A stretch of 64,000 nt of DNA, taken from contig CM040103.1 of NCBI GenBank assembly GCA_022496805.1, positions 3,490,001-3,554,000 on the forward strand, read 5' to 3'. Made by a program: the position numbers and the translations under genes. The notes beneath the pieces were generated by a model, which saw only the letters and a program-made list of their open reading frames with translations, was not told where the DNA came from and did no database searches. Origin of the DNA: Pohlia nutans (Eukaryota; Streptophyta; Bryopsida; Bryales; Mniaceae). This document shows positions 1-11,482 of the stretch, one piece after another (position 1 is the stretch's first letter; each line of letters begins with the position of its first letter).

Positions 1-49
1 AATTAATTTCTGCAATACAGTTACTTGCTGTTGCTCACGTGTTGACACA

Positions 50-312
50 GGGGTCCCAAACATTTTTGCCGGGGTAAAAAGTGGATGGTTTGGCCCCATT
101 TTTTACCCCATTTCTTGAACTTTTACCTTGTTTTCAAAAGTGAAGATTGGGAGTTGGGGGCCAATTTTTTACTTCCTTTTCGGAACCTGTACCAGGGTAA
201 AACATGATTTACCAGGGTAAAGCAATGGTACTTTTAACCTGCATGGGGGCCAAAAAAACTGCCCCGGGTTAAAAGTCCCTCATTTTTACCCCACCCCAAG
301 TTTAGCCCCGGG
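50..312. repeat. MITE-like element with GGGGTAAAAA inverted ends
   Basis: Both ends carry imperfect inverted copies of a G-rich start followed by GGGGTAAAAA, and the motif recurs inside in both orientations. It has no coding potential. It lies just downstream (minus strand) of the last visible dioxygenase exon. Class is uncertain; I see no clear target duplication. Confidence 0.4.
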
Positions 313-521
313 ATCAAATTGTGAGGGTTCAGATAGTGATTAATTGATAGATTGAATCAGAATCCTTCGTGTGCTCATGAGTTGGGTGCCTTGCAGATAG
401 TTGTCAAATGTAAATTATGAATTGGAACTGGACTGGCGGCACGACCTAAGAGGCTTTTAAAACGCACTGTAAATCTAGCACTGTAGAAATTCAGACTGAG
501 GTGGTAGGGTTGAGTACAGGC

Positions 522-3205
522 CTGAATGACGCTGCCCATGAGGACAACAATGGCACCTGGTGTGGGGGCGACCCCGTACCAATGACCATCTTTCTCGACT
601 TGCAAGCCGCCAGTATCATCTTGCAAGATAGCGGTCACGAGACTGCTGTCCACGTGACTTCGCAAACCCATCACCATGTCAGGCTGGGGGCATGTGTCGG
701 TATAAGAAGCTCGAAACACTTGCAGCTGGTTTCCATCTAGTAATTCAGAGGACAACTTGCGAGTTCCCGACACAGTACTCTTCAGGCATGACAAAAGCAG
801 GACTTCCAGAATCTTTGCAAGCATGCTGTGGAATTCGTTGCAATACTCCTCAATTGCCTGCCTGCGCGCATGAAACATAATAAAATAAATAGACTTACGT
901 ATATTTTAGTTAAAGTAAAGTAGATCGATGAGAATAGAGTTATTTGTAAAGGCATCCGGTCTTTTGTCCTCCTTTTTTCATGGACCAGAGCTGGTATTAG
1001 AGCTGGTCGTCATCAATGTGACACCACTCCTCCTCACGGTCCCACCCCACTACCCAATTCTTCTCTCTCCCTCCAAATTTTTATGAATAAAAATTTCAAT
1101 CTATCCAAAGTTCTATTCTGGGTCTACAGTGAGATCATGCCGATGCTATCCTTTCCAAATTACAGGTCAAAAACTCAGGTTTTGAGGGACTTTACAAATA
1201 ACTCTAATAACACTTCCAATTCTTGACATGCATTCTTCCTTTAGAGGCAACTGAAGTATGAATTAGTAACTCATATCACTCACCCATTGACAAACCTTAT
1301 GGCATAAATAGCATGGCTTGTGAACATTGTGAGAATGCCATTGAGAAAACAAAACGTTGCTCTCATCTCCAAAATGTTGCTCTCAAACGTTGTTTATTTC
1401 CTCAAACATTGCTAATTAAGTTATATAAACGTTGCTTACAAACGTTGCAAAGCCGCCCACATTGATTCTAGTAGTGCATGTCCTTGATTAGAACTGCACA
1501 TTACAATTTAATTTTGTCTGAATGCAATATATATATTGCATTCACACAAAATTAAATTGTCCATAACATTCAGTAGCCTTTGTTACTGCTACCTTTCCCT
1601 AACAGATTAATGTGGAATATCCCACATCATTTCATCCCCCGAATGAATGATGTGGGATATTCCTCATCACATGAGTAGCTATGGGGACATGTGGCATTAA
1701 GCAAGAGCAATCAAGCATGGTGCACAGGAACTCAAAGCACTCCTCAATCACAATTCAACAGTTTTCTATAATTATTTATTTGATTCAATAGTCCATTCAA
1801 ATACAAATCACTGGTCACTCTATAAATAAAGGTGAATGAAACAAAAAGGCACCCTTCTTGTTATGTCATGTATATATAATTTTGTCCTAATTTATTTCGC
1901 AGCACTTCCAGCCAGTGTCGAATTTGGAAGTACTGGGATTCGAGACTTTATAACTTAAGATTCAGGAGTTTGCATTTGATGGCGGATTAATTTTCAAGAA
2001 GAAACTGAGTGATACAGTACTGAGTGTTACAGTACCTGAATCCGGCAGGTCTTGATGGCCATGTGTCCGCAGGTCCGACGAGGTGGTCAGGCTGGAGAAT
2101 GTACTCTATCTGGTTGCTCCAGGCTGCTTGCTTCTGGAATAGCTGAGAAAATGGCACGTACCCTTGCAGTCGACCAATTTTATGATCTTTCGCAATCAGC
2201 TGTTTCTCCTCCTCAGGCAGGGCGAAGAAATCCTTGACTACTGTCATGAGACTCTCCAATACTGAATTCGGTATTCCATGGTTTACGATCTCCAACACCC
2301 TGAATCGTTAGTTTGAGAGCTTACAGTAGCCAAAAGTAACGCAACTATTTTTTTGATGGCTCACAAGAGCAGTTCAAGACAGTTCATCTTCTCAACACAA
2401 TAGAGTTAACCGAAAAGGAGAGAATGCATGTTACTTAGGTGAGGTGAGTCTGACTCGTATCTAAGGCAGCCAAGCAAACTAACATGGTTTTCAAAGAATC
2501 CAAAATAGAAAGGAGAGTAAACTAATTTTGTCATCACAAAGGAGACAAAACTAAGACTAAGATGAGTTCACATAGAGCCAAGGCTTAAGGGCAATGGGCC
2601 ACATTCAATTTGAGATAATGGCAAGGCATGTGACAAACTTGAGATATAATTAGGTGACTAGTTTGATTAGTTGGCTCTTAAAACTTCGAGCTCATGTCTA
2701 AAATTGAAGTTGGAGGTATTTCGATTACACTCAAAGGGGACATAGACTCTGGTTTCCTAATATTTTGAAGGTCAGATCAGCTGTTCTGATTCGGTTAACT
2801 CAAATTATGTAAGAACGAAGTCCTGTGCTTAATTATTATAATATTCTTCCATGGGGATACTGACTGTACATATTGTTATTTGGCTACCTGAAAAATACCC
2901 CAAGTTGCTGCTGCATCGACTACCGCAGCCACAGTCTCTCCTTGTCGGCCTTCGTCTAGGAGGCCAGAAATGTCAATGACGGGAATGTCGTCGCAAAACT
3001 CGTTGTGAGGTATCAATGTCAATCGCTCGGAGAATGGGACCAGAAGTTTCGACTCTGATTCAAGCGTTCTTCGTTGTTTTGCAGATTTACTAGACTGGAT
3101 TATTGCCTCACTTAAAAGCATGGCGTCAGTCTCATTTCCCACTACCGAGCTGTCCATAGCTCTCATCTCGTCCTCAGTAATTGCAACCCAAATGGGGTGT
3201 GCCAT
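522..3205 (-). CDS. 2-oxoglutarate/Fe(II)-dependent dioxygenase, plant DOXC type, 3' end missing
   Basis: Three exons join in phase: 3205-2888, 2289-2036 and 861-522. The first ATG gives MAHPIWVAITED. The N-terminal DIOX_N region (IPVIDISGL, then WGIFQ/IVNHGIP across intron 1) and the core LQDDTGGLQV with DGHWYGVAPTPGAIVV are typical of plant enzymes that hydroxylate or desaturate small metabolites in the cytosol. The first iron ligands are present as HVD (usually HTD). The second histidine and the RxS 2OG-binding motif are absent: the last exon stops at the conserved VIQ boundary, where the usual CAG/GT donor reads CAG/GC. The missing exon is off the left edge or lost. Substrate cannot be told. 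Intron 2 holds a MITE, a cruciform and a dispersed repeat. Confidence 0.7.
936..1205. mobile_element. MITE, 16-bp perfect TIRs, AAT target duplication
   Basis: The ends are AGAGTTATTTGTAAAG and its exact reverse complement, flanked by AAT on both sides (933-935 and 1206-1208). A three-base duplication suggests the PIF/Harbinger group. The ends resemble those of the larger foldback elements at 11.8 and 14.4 kb, so it is probably the same superfamily. It sits in intron 2 of the dioxygenase gene. Confidence 0.65.
1503..1560. repeat. 58-bp near-perfect palindrome without loop
   Basis: Two 29-bp arms meet at a TATATA centre with one mismatch. It could extrude a cruciform, or be a tiny two-ended MITE remnant. 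It lies in intron 2 of the dioxygenase gene. Confidence 0.7.
1563..1700. repeat. Dispersed repeat, inverted copy near 46.8 kb
   Basis: The stretch around CATTCAGTAGCC and GTGGAATATCCCACATCAT recurs in the opposite orientation at about 46815-46925. It contains a short palindrome around GATGTGGGATATTCC. Class is unknown. Confidence 0.55.
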
Positions 3206-3396
3206 CTTCACTGTCTGCAAGATTCCAATTCTATTCAAGTATCAGTGATCGATGAAGTTACACGAATTCATTCGCTTAATATTTTAAGTTAGAATTGAAA
3301 TAATCTGAAAATATTGCGACGGACAGAAATTATTTATAGTCAAGAGAGCTCGTATTAAACCTCAAATTGAATCTGAAGAATGAGCTACACTTTAAT

Positions 3397-3468
3397 GCAA
3401 TATAATCAACAACGTATACATCAATAAGATTAAGATCTTGACCGCAATATAATCAACAACGTATACAT
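3397..3468 (+). repeat. 25-bp direct repeat, period 47
   Basis: GCAATATAATCAACAACGTA begins at 3397 and again at 3444, extending to 25 identical bases. It lies directly left of the CACTA-like element. Confidence 0.6.
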
Positions 3469-3470
3469 TA

Positions 3471-3663
3471 CACTAGTAGCAAAACTGTCGTTTTTCATTC
3501 CCCACTTTGTGAAAACAGTGAACAGTGACGGAATATTGTGCCTAGATTTCTGTCTACTTGTGACCAAAACCACTCACCAGCATTGACACAACCCATATGC
3601 CTGGCGCGGTTTCATTCCTTTTTCATTTATAGTAAGTGAAAAACGACACATTTCCTACTAGTG
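3471..3663. mobile_element. CACTA-like MITE
   Basis: It begins CACTAGTAG and ends CTACTAGTG. The inverted ends continue into CTGTCGTTTTTCA and TGAAAAACGACA. The flanking triplets (TTA and ATT) do not match, so the target duplication is lost or the limits are one base off. No reading frame. Confidence 0.5.
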
Positions 3664-4992
3664 ATTGTGCTGCACCATTATTCATTTGAGAAACTTTAGG
3701 ACGAAAACTAGATTGATGGACATCGTCAACTCAAGGACCGTAGTACCTGAATCGAAGTATGTAAGAGAAAGTAACCACTTTGACACTTTGTGCAAGTTAC
3801 AACGCCGAGAATCCACAAATAGACTGACTGTCGGGTTCCAACGCATTGCCAAATACTAGTGGGACTGCTGGTCTTCAATATATATTGCAGAGTGCCAAAG
3901 CACGGGCTTAGACTACTCTTCTACAAAACTGGTAGAACTTAGAAACCTATGATATTTCTATTCTACCTCCAGCCGAGGTCCCCCAGACTGAGTTAAGAAA
4001 ATCTAACATAGCCTGATCCTAAGCACTGGCTCTTTAGATAAGCTAGAATCTCACTGGCGCTTACAGTAAGAGAATCATACACATGGCATGGCATCCATAA
4101 TCGTGATGACGCTGTTGTACAGTCAGGTACAACATGCTTACGAATTTTTCAATCACTTTTCACTAGAAATTTTAACAATCTTTAGGAAGCTCTAGCATGC
4201 TCAAAAATGAACCGATTTTGAAACCACAAATTGCATTGAAATTGCAATGAAGCATGCTTCAACTTCATGATAAGTGAAAAAAAGAATAATTTAAAATCAT
4301 ACAACAATTTAGATTTCTTTTATACACTATCTATCATTTCATAGTGAACCTTTGGAAGATAGTCAAAGATTTTTTGCATTTGAGTACATAATAAGTAAGA
4401 AATCGTGCAAGTAGTTTAAGTGGTGTGGGATCAAGTATCTCTAAAGAAATTGTGAAGGTTCATTTCTAATATGTACCATTAAACACAAGTTGTAATTTTC
4501 ACAAATGGTGGCAACAGTGAATGGTAGATAGCATATAGAAAACATCAAAAAAATTGTATGATTTTCAATTACATATGTGTATTTGTATTGATGATAAGGT
4601 TGGATAACCTATTACCACCAACTTAAGCAATCTAGCCTATTTTTGGCAGTGCTAAATTCGAAAAAAAAATATGACGACATTCGAAATAGGTTTTAATGAG
4701 GATTGCAAAAATTTGCAACATCTAATTCGCATTTGTCAATTTTATACAAAATTCCAAAGTAACCTTTGACCCAAATCAAACCTCTAGATTCCCCATGTCC
4801 CCACCATGTGGTACTAATTTTCACTCATCATGATACCCAAAACCACCAACTATTTCTTCGCAATGCTTGGCATGCCATTGGTCTACCTCAATAGTGAAAT
4901 TGGTGGTTTCGAGTCTCAACTTTGGTGGTCCCAAGAAAAGTCTACAATGCAAGTTGTAATTGGGAGAGGTGGTAGTAATAGGTTATCTAACC
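3664..4992. other. Intergenic, AT-rich, no gene seen
   Basis: Only short open frames without protein resemblance or splice context. Nothing recognised. Confidence 0.6.
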
Positions 4993-4996
4993 TTAA

Positions 4997-5536
4997 CCCT
5001 TGAACGCTCCTGCGTCCAATATCTGGACGATGGACAGATTCAAGTTATTCGATTCTCATCCGCAGTGGACAGTTCTCATCCAAATAAATTTCTCTTGGTT
5101 CTTGTGCAAGTTCACTATGTATTGTACGGTTTGGATGTTTAAAATTGGTTATTATGATTTTTGGAAAAATCACACAATTGGTTTATGTCAAGTTTCATTC
5201 TTCGTTCAAAAAGTGAGACCTAAAACATGATTTTCCAAAATAAGTAGAATCAAATAATGGAAACCATACCATCTCATCGAGCATGTTATTCCAATTTCAT
5301 TACAATATTTTAAATTTTTTATGTGTTAATGTGGGATTTTAAATCGAATTTCAAGAGAAAACCTTGCAAAAATAATTAAAAATACTTAATAAAAAAAATG
5401 ATAAATCCAACCGTACAGATGTGATCTTCACGTTGACATTTACAACTTTGCTTTGTACATCAACTCCATTTTTGGTATTCATCTAACATTTTATAACGTT
5501 TCTTTGAAAACAGCGTTGAATTGGGACCTTAAAGGG
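4997..5536. mobile_element. TTAA-bounded non-autonomous element (piggyBac-like ends)
   Basis: TTAA at 4993-4996 and 5537-5540 flank a unit starting CCCTTGAACG and ending CTTAAAGGG. Its interior resembles 61.3-61.5 kb. Non-coding. Confidence 0.5.
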
Positions 5537-5540
5537 TTAA

Positions 5541-6743
5541 AGTAGACTTTAGTGTGATTCCAATGCAATTTCAAATTTTGAAATTCCGTTCATTTTTGAG
5601 CATACACGGGCCTTTCAAAGTTCTCACAAATCTCAACTGGATTCAAAAATTCGTAACTATCTTGTACCCGACTGTACATGTATCCTGCCATAAGTTATAT
5701 CTTGACGTGCACGGCTCTAGAACTTAGTTACTCTTAACTTCCAGGAATCATGATCCTCGGGATACAAAATCGGTAACAAATTGAGGAAAGCCATATATGC
5801 ACGCGAGTCACCGCAGATTCTGCACACACAGCTTGCCACGTAATTTTAAATCATGGGTTAGTTGTGGGGGATGGAGGATATAAGTCCTGTGATTCCTAAC
5901 AACATGCATAGGTTGCTAATCTGTTCAAAATGTTGACACTCGCTTGTGGCCGGAGACAATCAGTTTTAAAATTAATATGTAGGTACTCCAGAAGCTTTCA
6001 AACTCGGTGACTAGGTACTGCATCCGTCGACGGAGTTTCTATCGGTAAATAGAATTTAATACACTTCTAGTTCAACTGTCGGTATGTATCCATTGGTTTA
6101 AGGATTTCCAAATCATCTTTAAGTGGTAACTGACGGTATTTGGAAATGATTGTAATAAGGAGTCACAGCTGTATTTAGGAGGTAAGACTGTACCCAAGTT
6201 GTTAGACTCAAAAATTCTCTCCCACGTGGACAGTAGTAAGTCTGCTCAAATCATTAGTCGACGCTTGTAGCCGGAGGGGTTTATAAAAAATATAGGTACT
6301 CCAGAAACTTTCAGACTTGGTGATAAGACCACGTCGGAGAGAATCTAAGAATTAATCTCGCCGTCCATCTGTCGCCAGATTTCAATCGGTGAATTAAAAT
6401 TATATATAATTCCTGTAATTTTGCCACCACTTCTGTGATTTACACACGAAGATCTGATGGACTTAGCCGAGGCACAAGAAATCCTCCTGTGTGTCAACTG
6501 TCGGTAAATTTAATCCATTGATTTAAGGATTGACGGACTTTGATTTGACGTGTACAGACAATATGTGACTTGAGAAAAGTAGGCTTTGCCACTCACGAAG
6601 AGTCACTTCTGTTAGCTAGCACTGTTACCTCATTTGAATTCATAATAAATAACTGTGACATTTGGAAGCTGGAACATCATATATACTCGTTCCACTACTT
6701 GAAGTCTAACATAGTTTTGGAGCAGTCTGAAGTAGACAACAGG
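5541..6743. other. Intergenic, no gene seen
   Basis: Contains loosely repeated segments (two similar stretches containing TAGGTACTCCAGAA near 5980 and 6293) but no convincing exon. Confidence 0.5.
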
Positions 6744-6901
6744 CGGTCTTAGTAAGTTGTACACTGAGTTGCATGTTCTGTCCACCTGGTGTTGAGAGAG
6801 TATTAGCCACTCGAACTTTCTCGGTCTTAGTAAGTTGTACACTGAGTTGCATGTTCTGTCCACCTGGTGTTGAGAGAGTATTAGCCACTCGAACTTTCTC
6901 G
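6744..6901 (+). repeat. Perfect tandem duplication, 78-bp unit, two copies
   Basis: Units 6744-6821 and 6822-6899 are identical. The period is a multiple of three, so it opens spurious frames on both strands. A recent local duplication; no gene seen. Confidence 0.85.
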
Positions 6902-7002
6902 CTGAACAAGTGCATCATGTCCCTTTTTGTTTGGAAGCAGGATTAATTTCCCCTTAGACTCGATTCTTCTTCTAAGTTAGTTTACTTAGCACTAACTGTA
7001 AG

Positions 7003-7176
7003 TTCTTTTGTAGCTCTGGTTACTAAAGTGTCTATCCTCGAAAGAGGAGAGTAGTCTTGTAATACTGTCCCTTTGTCCGGTGGGCATCGGCTCATTATCA
7101 AGACGAACAGACACTTTATTCACGCCGGCCTCGAAAGAGGACCGGAGTTTCTATCTATCTACCTTCTTTTGTAGCT
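7003..7176 (+). mobile_element. SINE-like retroposon with 13-bp target duplication
   Basis: The body 7016-7163 is flanked by identical TTCTTTTGTAGCT (7003-7015 and 7164-7176) and ends in a TATCTATCTA tail. A second copy (TTTGTCCGGTGGGCATCG and ACACTTTATTCACGCCGGCC in common) lies on the minus strand at 12030-12130. Too short to code; it must have been mobilised by a LINE not seen here. Confidence 0.7.
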
Positions 7177-7782
7177 GTGTTAGAAGCAACCAGCATGTCA
7201 TTTAGTCTTGACAAATCTGACACCAAGTCTCCTTACTTACACCAGCTTCTCCAATTGATTTGGAAGTCTTAGATTTAATTAGACTCTTGACCATCTCCCA
7301 CGGGCCACCTCGCGATCAGGAAATTTTTGGATCAGTTGTAAAATTTCATCAGCGTGAAGCCTTCTAGTCGTCATTGCCTGCCAACTGAAGTGGAAGATGA
7401 TCTCGAAGGTTTGAAACAATTGTAACGTTTTGAGTTGGTGTTCAGAGCAAGTACATTGATAAGTAGTAGAAGTCTAGCGCATCCTTCTTGCTAGCGGCAT
7501 CTTTGTGAAGAGCTCTGAAGTTTCTTTGTTTCCCAGGGTATAGCTAAGTAGGCTGAATCCACTCAGATATCTTCTCATTCAGGCCTCACTCTGAATGGTT
7601 TTAAGAGCTCATGCACAATTTATCGTTTGCAAATTTAATGGCGCAATAAGTTTGCATATAAGCCGTGGACGTGACGACTGAAATAAGCTGAAGTCAGCGT
7701 TTAGATGTGTTACAGATTCAGGATTTGGGCTGAATATTTTTGTGTGGATTTTATAAGATGTCATCCATACCTAGCTATGTAC

Positions 7783-7841
7783 GTTGATGTCTGAGCCTAA
7801 TGGCAGAAACCTTGTTTCTGCCATTAGGCTCAGACATCAAC
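7783..7841. repeat. Perfect 28-bp hairpin, 3-base loop
   Basis: Arms 7783-7810 and 7814-7841 are exact reverse complements around CTT. It may be a foldback remnant or a small-RNA hairpin. Confidence 0.85.
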
Positions 7842-8468
7842 CCCGGGTCAATCTCTCCAACTTTTGAAACACACATCACTCTCGGTCTACACAGGAAGAT
7901 TTAGCGGCGTTAGCCTCTCTTTTAGCTCGTGTAGCACGGGATTTCTTAACTCAGAGCATTCTCAGAGCATTAGTCCCCAAAATGTAGCACTTGCCCTCTC
8001 TAACATAAGGTTCATTAGTAGTTAGTTGAGTCCTTACTTTTCAACAGTAGCATTGTAGATACTTCTATAGTGTCTCACCACCCAACTTCTTTAGTTAAAG
8101 ATGATGTGGACTTCCGAATTTGCTACAGTGATTTGGGAATTGTGGCCCAAATTTTGTGGTGCTGCATACAAGGGCTAAAGAACCTTATGAAAGTACCCCA
8201 CTCATGGAGTTAAAGTTCGGGTGATTAACCCAAGCTATTAAACCCCATTAACGTCCATTAGCCCTGAGCTTAACGTTGCGAAATCTATGTTGGTTAGGTA
8301 GCGCTAGGATCGTGTTACTTGAAAATATTAGATATTGGGTTGAATGTCAGTTGAATCTCAGAACCATTATTTGTACGGGAGCCGATTGATTTCTATAGCT
8401 CTTAGAAGTAGGACAACTTCCCATGCCAATGAAATAATCTGAAGAATCTATATGCAAAGTCTAAGACA
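7842..8468 (+). other. Upstream region of the NLR gene
   Basis: No reading frame of interest. It should contain the promoter and 5' leader of the TIR gene, but I cannot place a TATA box with confidence. Confidence 0.3.
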
Positions 8469-11033
8469 ATGGCTTCGCCGTCGATGAAGCCAACAAGCAC
8501 AAGTGAAAGATTGGAGGATGATTGTATGAGCCTTTCAACTGATGAAGCAAGTGACGATGATGATGAAGAATGTGTTGAAAAAAATCATGGCGTGAAACTT
8601 GACACTAGTGTGCACAACAAAACTCTGCAGCACACAAACAGGTGGGTAACAACGTGATTTGCTAGAGACTTCGTGCAAATGGTTGGACTAGTATGATTTC
8701 AAAATGTTTTCATTTTTACATGTTTGCCATAATTAAAAATCATTCTATTATCACTTCAAATTTCTTACTACTAAGCAATTAAAGTATGGATTTCATTTCT
8801 TTATTTTGCATTTCTTTACCTCATATTTTTGCATTTCTTTGTAATGACATAGTGATGACAATCTCAAACCGAAGCACAAGGTGTTTTTAAGCCATAGTGG
8901 TGTTCAAAGAGACTTTGTGGAGCAATTGTGCATGGATTTGGAAGCATATGACCGATATCCCTTTTATGCAAAGCGAAGAAGTAGCTTACCAATTGGAGAG
9001 CCATTTCCACAACTTATTTTTGATGCTATACAACAATGCCAAGTTGGTGTGTTGGTATTATCAAAAGAGTTCTTTACAAAGGCTAAATGGCCAATGGTGG
9101 AATTAGTTGAAATGGTGAAAGAACTAAAAAATCCTGCTTCAAGCATAAAAATCATTCCTGTGTTTTATCGCATTTCACGAGAAAAGTGGTTGGATCCAAC
9201 AAATCGTGCACAATGGATTTCACAATGGGAAAAATGGGCAAGTCAAGACGGAAGAATAAAGATTGAAGAATGGAAAGAAGCTTTGGAAATATTGAAGCCA
9301 ATACTAGGTCTTATAATGACCAATGGAGAAGTTGATTTACGAAAACAAATTGTACAAGCAGTTTGTAAGTTGGTTCACTTGATTCAGAGACAAGATTGAA
9401 TGATTCATACATACAAGGAAGATTGCGATTATGTCAGGTATTTGAAATAAAACCTTAATGTACTAGAATTTTCTTTACATTGCAAAAGTTTTAAAGGCTT
9501 TGTAACGTTAGTAAAGAGTTTCTCTACAATGTTGTATTTATAATCATGTAATTCATGTTATTATAACTTATTCCACATTAATTGAAGTAACTCTTTACAA
9601 ATGGTGTATTTTGTAGATTGTACATGAAAAGATCAATCAAAAAATACAACGCAATGGAGTTCGTGTAATTGGCTTATATGGAATGGGTGGCATTGGTAAA
9701 ACCACCATTTGCAAGGCTATGTGTAATGAAATGTCCAAAGAATGCAATGGCAAAGTATGTCACATTGAACTTAAAAGTTCAAGTGAATCTCTTCAATTAC
9801 TACGTGAAGTATTGAAAAGGCTCACAAATATAAGGCCTCAAATGTTGGATGGATTAAACATTGACGAGGTATGGATTATTTTTTCCTCTCAATTTTCATT
9901 TATGATATTATATACATTTTAGAGTGTTTTCTTTGAAAAAAAAATAAGTTTGAAAGAAAATATTTTTGTAAGATGTATTATTCCTGATTTCAATACTATA
10001 TAAAATTATGCTATATTGAATACTAGGTATTTCACTAACATATACAATTATTATGGAAATTGCAGTGTCACGACCAACTAAATAGATGCATTGTGGATCA
10101 TCCGGTGTTTCTTACAATTGAAAATGTTTCAATTGACCATAGCATCATTAAGCAAGCAAAGACTTATCTTGGAACAAAGTGGAGTGAAGGAAGTGTGGTA
10201 ATTGTGACATCACGTTCTTTAGATGATTTAATGTATTTGAGAGAATACATCAACGAGAGTGATTGTATGGAGGTACCAAAATTAACAAAAGACGAGGCAA
10301 AGTCTTTGTTTCTAAATCATGCAAAGTCAACAAACAATTATGATGCCACAATTAAAATGGACGAGCAACTTGTGAACCATTGTGTGGAAAAGTGTTGCTT
10401 TTCTAAAGGCACATGCAAAGATGATCATCATTACATTCCTTTGGCACTTGAGGTACTACGTGACGAGCTTGCATATATTGGATATGATCCCAAAAAATGG
10501 AATGCGTGGTTAAAGAAAATTGATACGTTTGAGATGGAATTATCAAAAAATAAGCATCCAATCTTCTCTATCTTGAGGACAAGTTATGATAGCTTGAGTC
10601 TTAAAGCTCAAATGCTGTTTATGGACGTTGCTCTATTTTTACCATGTGAACAATATCAAAGTTGGCATTGGGGATGTTATTTGAAGTGCAACTTATTAGA
10701 CTGGCTTGGCATGGTGCATACACCAAAAGTGGCCAAAGACTTGTTGGAGCAAGTAAGGATTTACATTGTTGTACCCTTGACTTTTCAAAAAGATAGAATA
10801 TAACACAACTTGTCTTCATTCATGTATCATTGTAAATCCATCATTAGTATTTGATAAGTTGTTGACATACGAAGGTGTGTTGTTGCTGACAATATAAATT
10901 TTTAAAAATCTAATATTTTTGGATTTTCTTTGCAGCTGAAGAAGAAATCACTTTTGGAGGACCTGAGTGATGGCACTGGACAAAAATTGGAATGCATGAT
11001 CTTTGGCGTGAGTTTTGTGTTGCTGAAGCAAAC
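8469..11033 (+). CDS. TIR-NB-ARC part of an NLR-TOPLESS fusion gene (two frameshifts)
   Basis: Exons: 8469-8641 (acidic N-terminus), 8853-9437 (TIR), 9617-9868 (P-loop), 10066-10752 (rest of NB-ARC), 10936-11033 (MHD region). The TIR opens VFLSHSG and has the SLPIGE loop and KWPMVEL, whose Glu sits where plant TIR NADases have theirs. NB-ARC shows GMGGIGKTT, an RNBS-B-like VVIVTSR, IPLALEVL in place of GLPLAL, and MHDLW. Kinase-2 reads VFLTIENVS, so the usual two aspartates are missing. The TIR frame ends early at 9399, yet SYIQGRLRLCQ continues in another frame to a proper donor at 9438. A second shift lies at the A5 run 10982-10986, just before MHDLW. Correcting each by one base makes all exons fit phase. 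A transposon interrupts right after VAEAN. The gene resumes at 17977. Confidence 0.8.
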
Positions 11034-11068
11034 ATTACAAAAATACTCAGGCTATGCTAGGGCTGTAT
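11034..11068 (+). repeat. Left terminal inverted repeat of the two-gene transposon
   Basis: Starts ATTACAAAAA and pairs with 17934-17968 in inverted orientation, with a few gaps and mismatches. Confidence 0.7.
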
Positions 11069-11225
11069 TATGGGAGCGGGTTGCAAGAGTTTTAATGAGG
11101 GTGCCCGTGGTCGAGCCTAAGCTCAGGTCAGTTAGACGACGTGGCCGGATTTCGAGGATGTGGACAAACTTGACCTCGTTATTGGTCTGAGGAGCGTGGT
11201 ATGCTTGAGTGTGACTGTTCGGGCG

Positions 11226-11482
11226 GGAATATCGATGCGCAAGAAGGAAGACAGCTGTACATTCTCCCGCTTTTTCTCCCAACAATCTCACGCGACCGTT
11301 TGCACTTTTCTACTTTCCCGCGATGGTGCTTCATTTGCTTTGCTGCTTCTCCAGCTTTGTGGCTTATGCGAATTTCTGAGTTTCACTTTTGAGTCTCTCA
11401 GTTTTGCTCGATTTCTCTTGTTTGATCTTTTGCACTTCTTTGAGGTCGTAGGGTTAGCATTTCATTTTTTTTTCCACTAGCA
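11226..11482 (+). promoter_or_regulatory. Promoter region of the transposon partner gene, E2F-like site
   Basis: TTTCCCGC at 11314-11321 matches the E2F consensus TTTSSCGC and lies 162 bp before the start codon. Further CCCGC motifs occur nearby. The opposite gene of the element has the same kind of site at a similar distance, which suggests cell-cycle-linked expression of both. Confidence 0.4.

Noticed and set aside
1460..1483. A TCTAGTAGTG CACTA-type right end
   Set aside because: No matching CACTA left end upstream with a target duplication.
6630..6918. Repetitive minus-strand open frames
   Set aside because: Produced by the 78-bp tandem duplication; no codon signal or homologue.
7262..7372. 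Minus-strand fragment MTTRRLHADEILQLI
   Set aside because: It faintly resembles a transposase N-terminus but is only about 37 codons without context.
8820..9399. A stand-alone TIR-only gene ending at 9399
   Set aside because: Linker residues and a perfect donor continue in another frame and lead in phase to the NB-ARC exon, so a frameshift fits better.
11100..11280. An LRR-like reading (DKLDLVIGLRS) right of the MHD region
   Set aside because: The transposon starts at 11034, and its removal joins the NLR exactly at 17977, so this stretch belongs to the transposon end and the likeness is chance.
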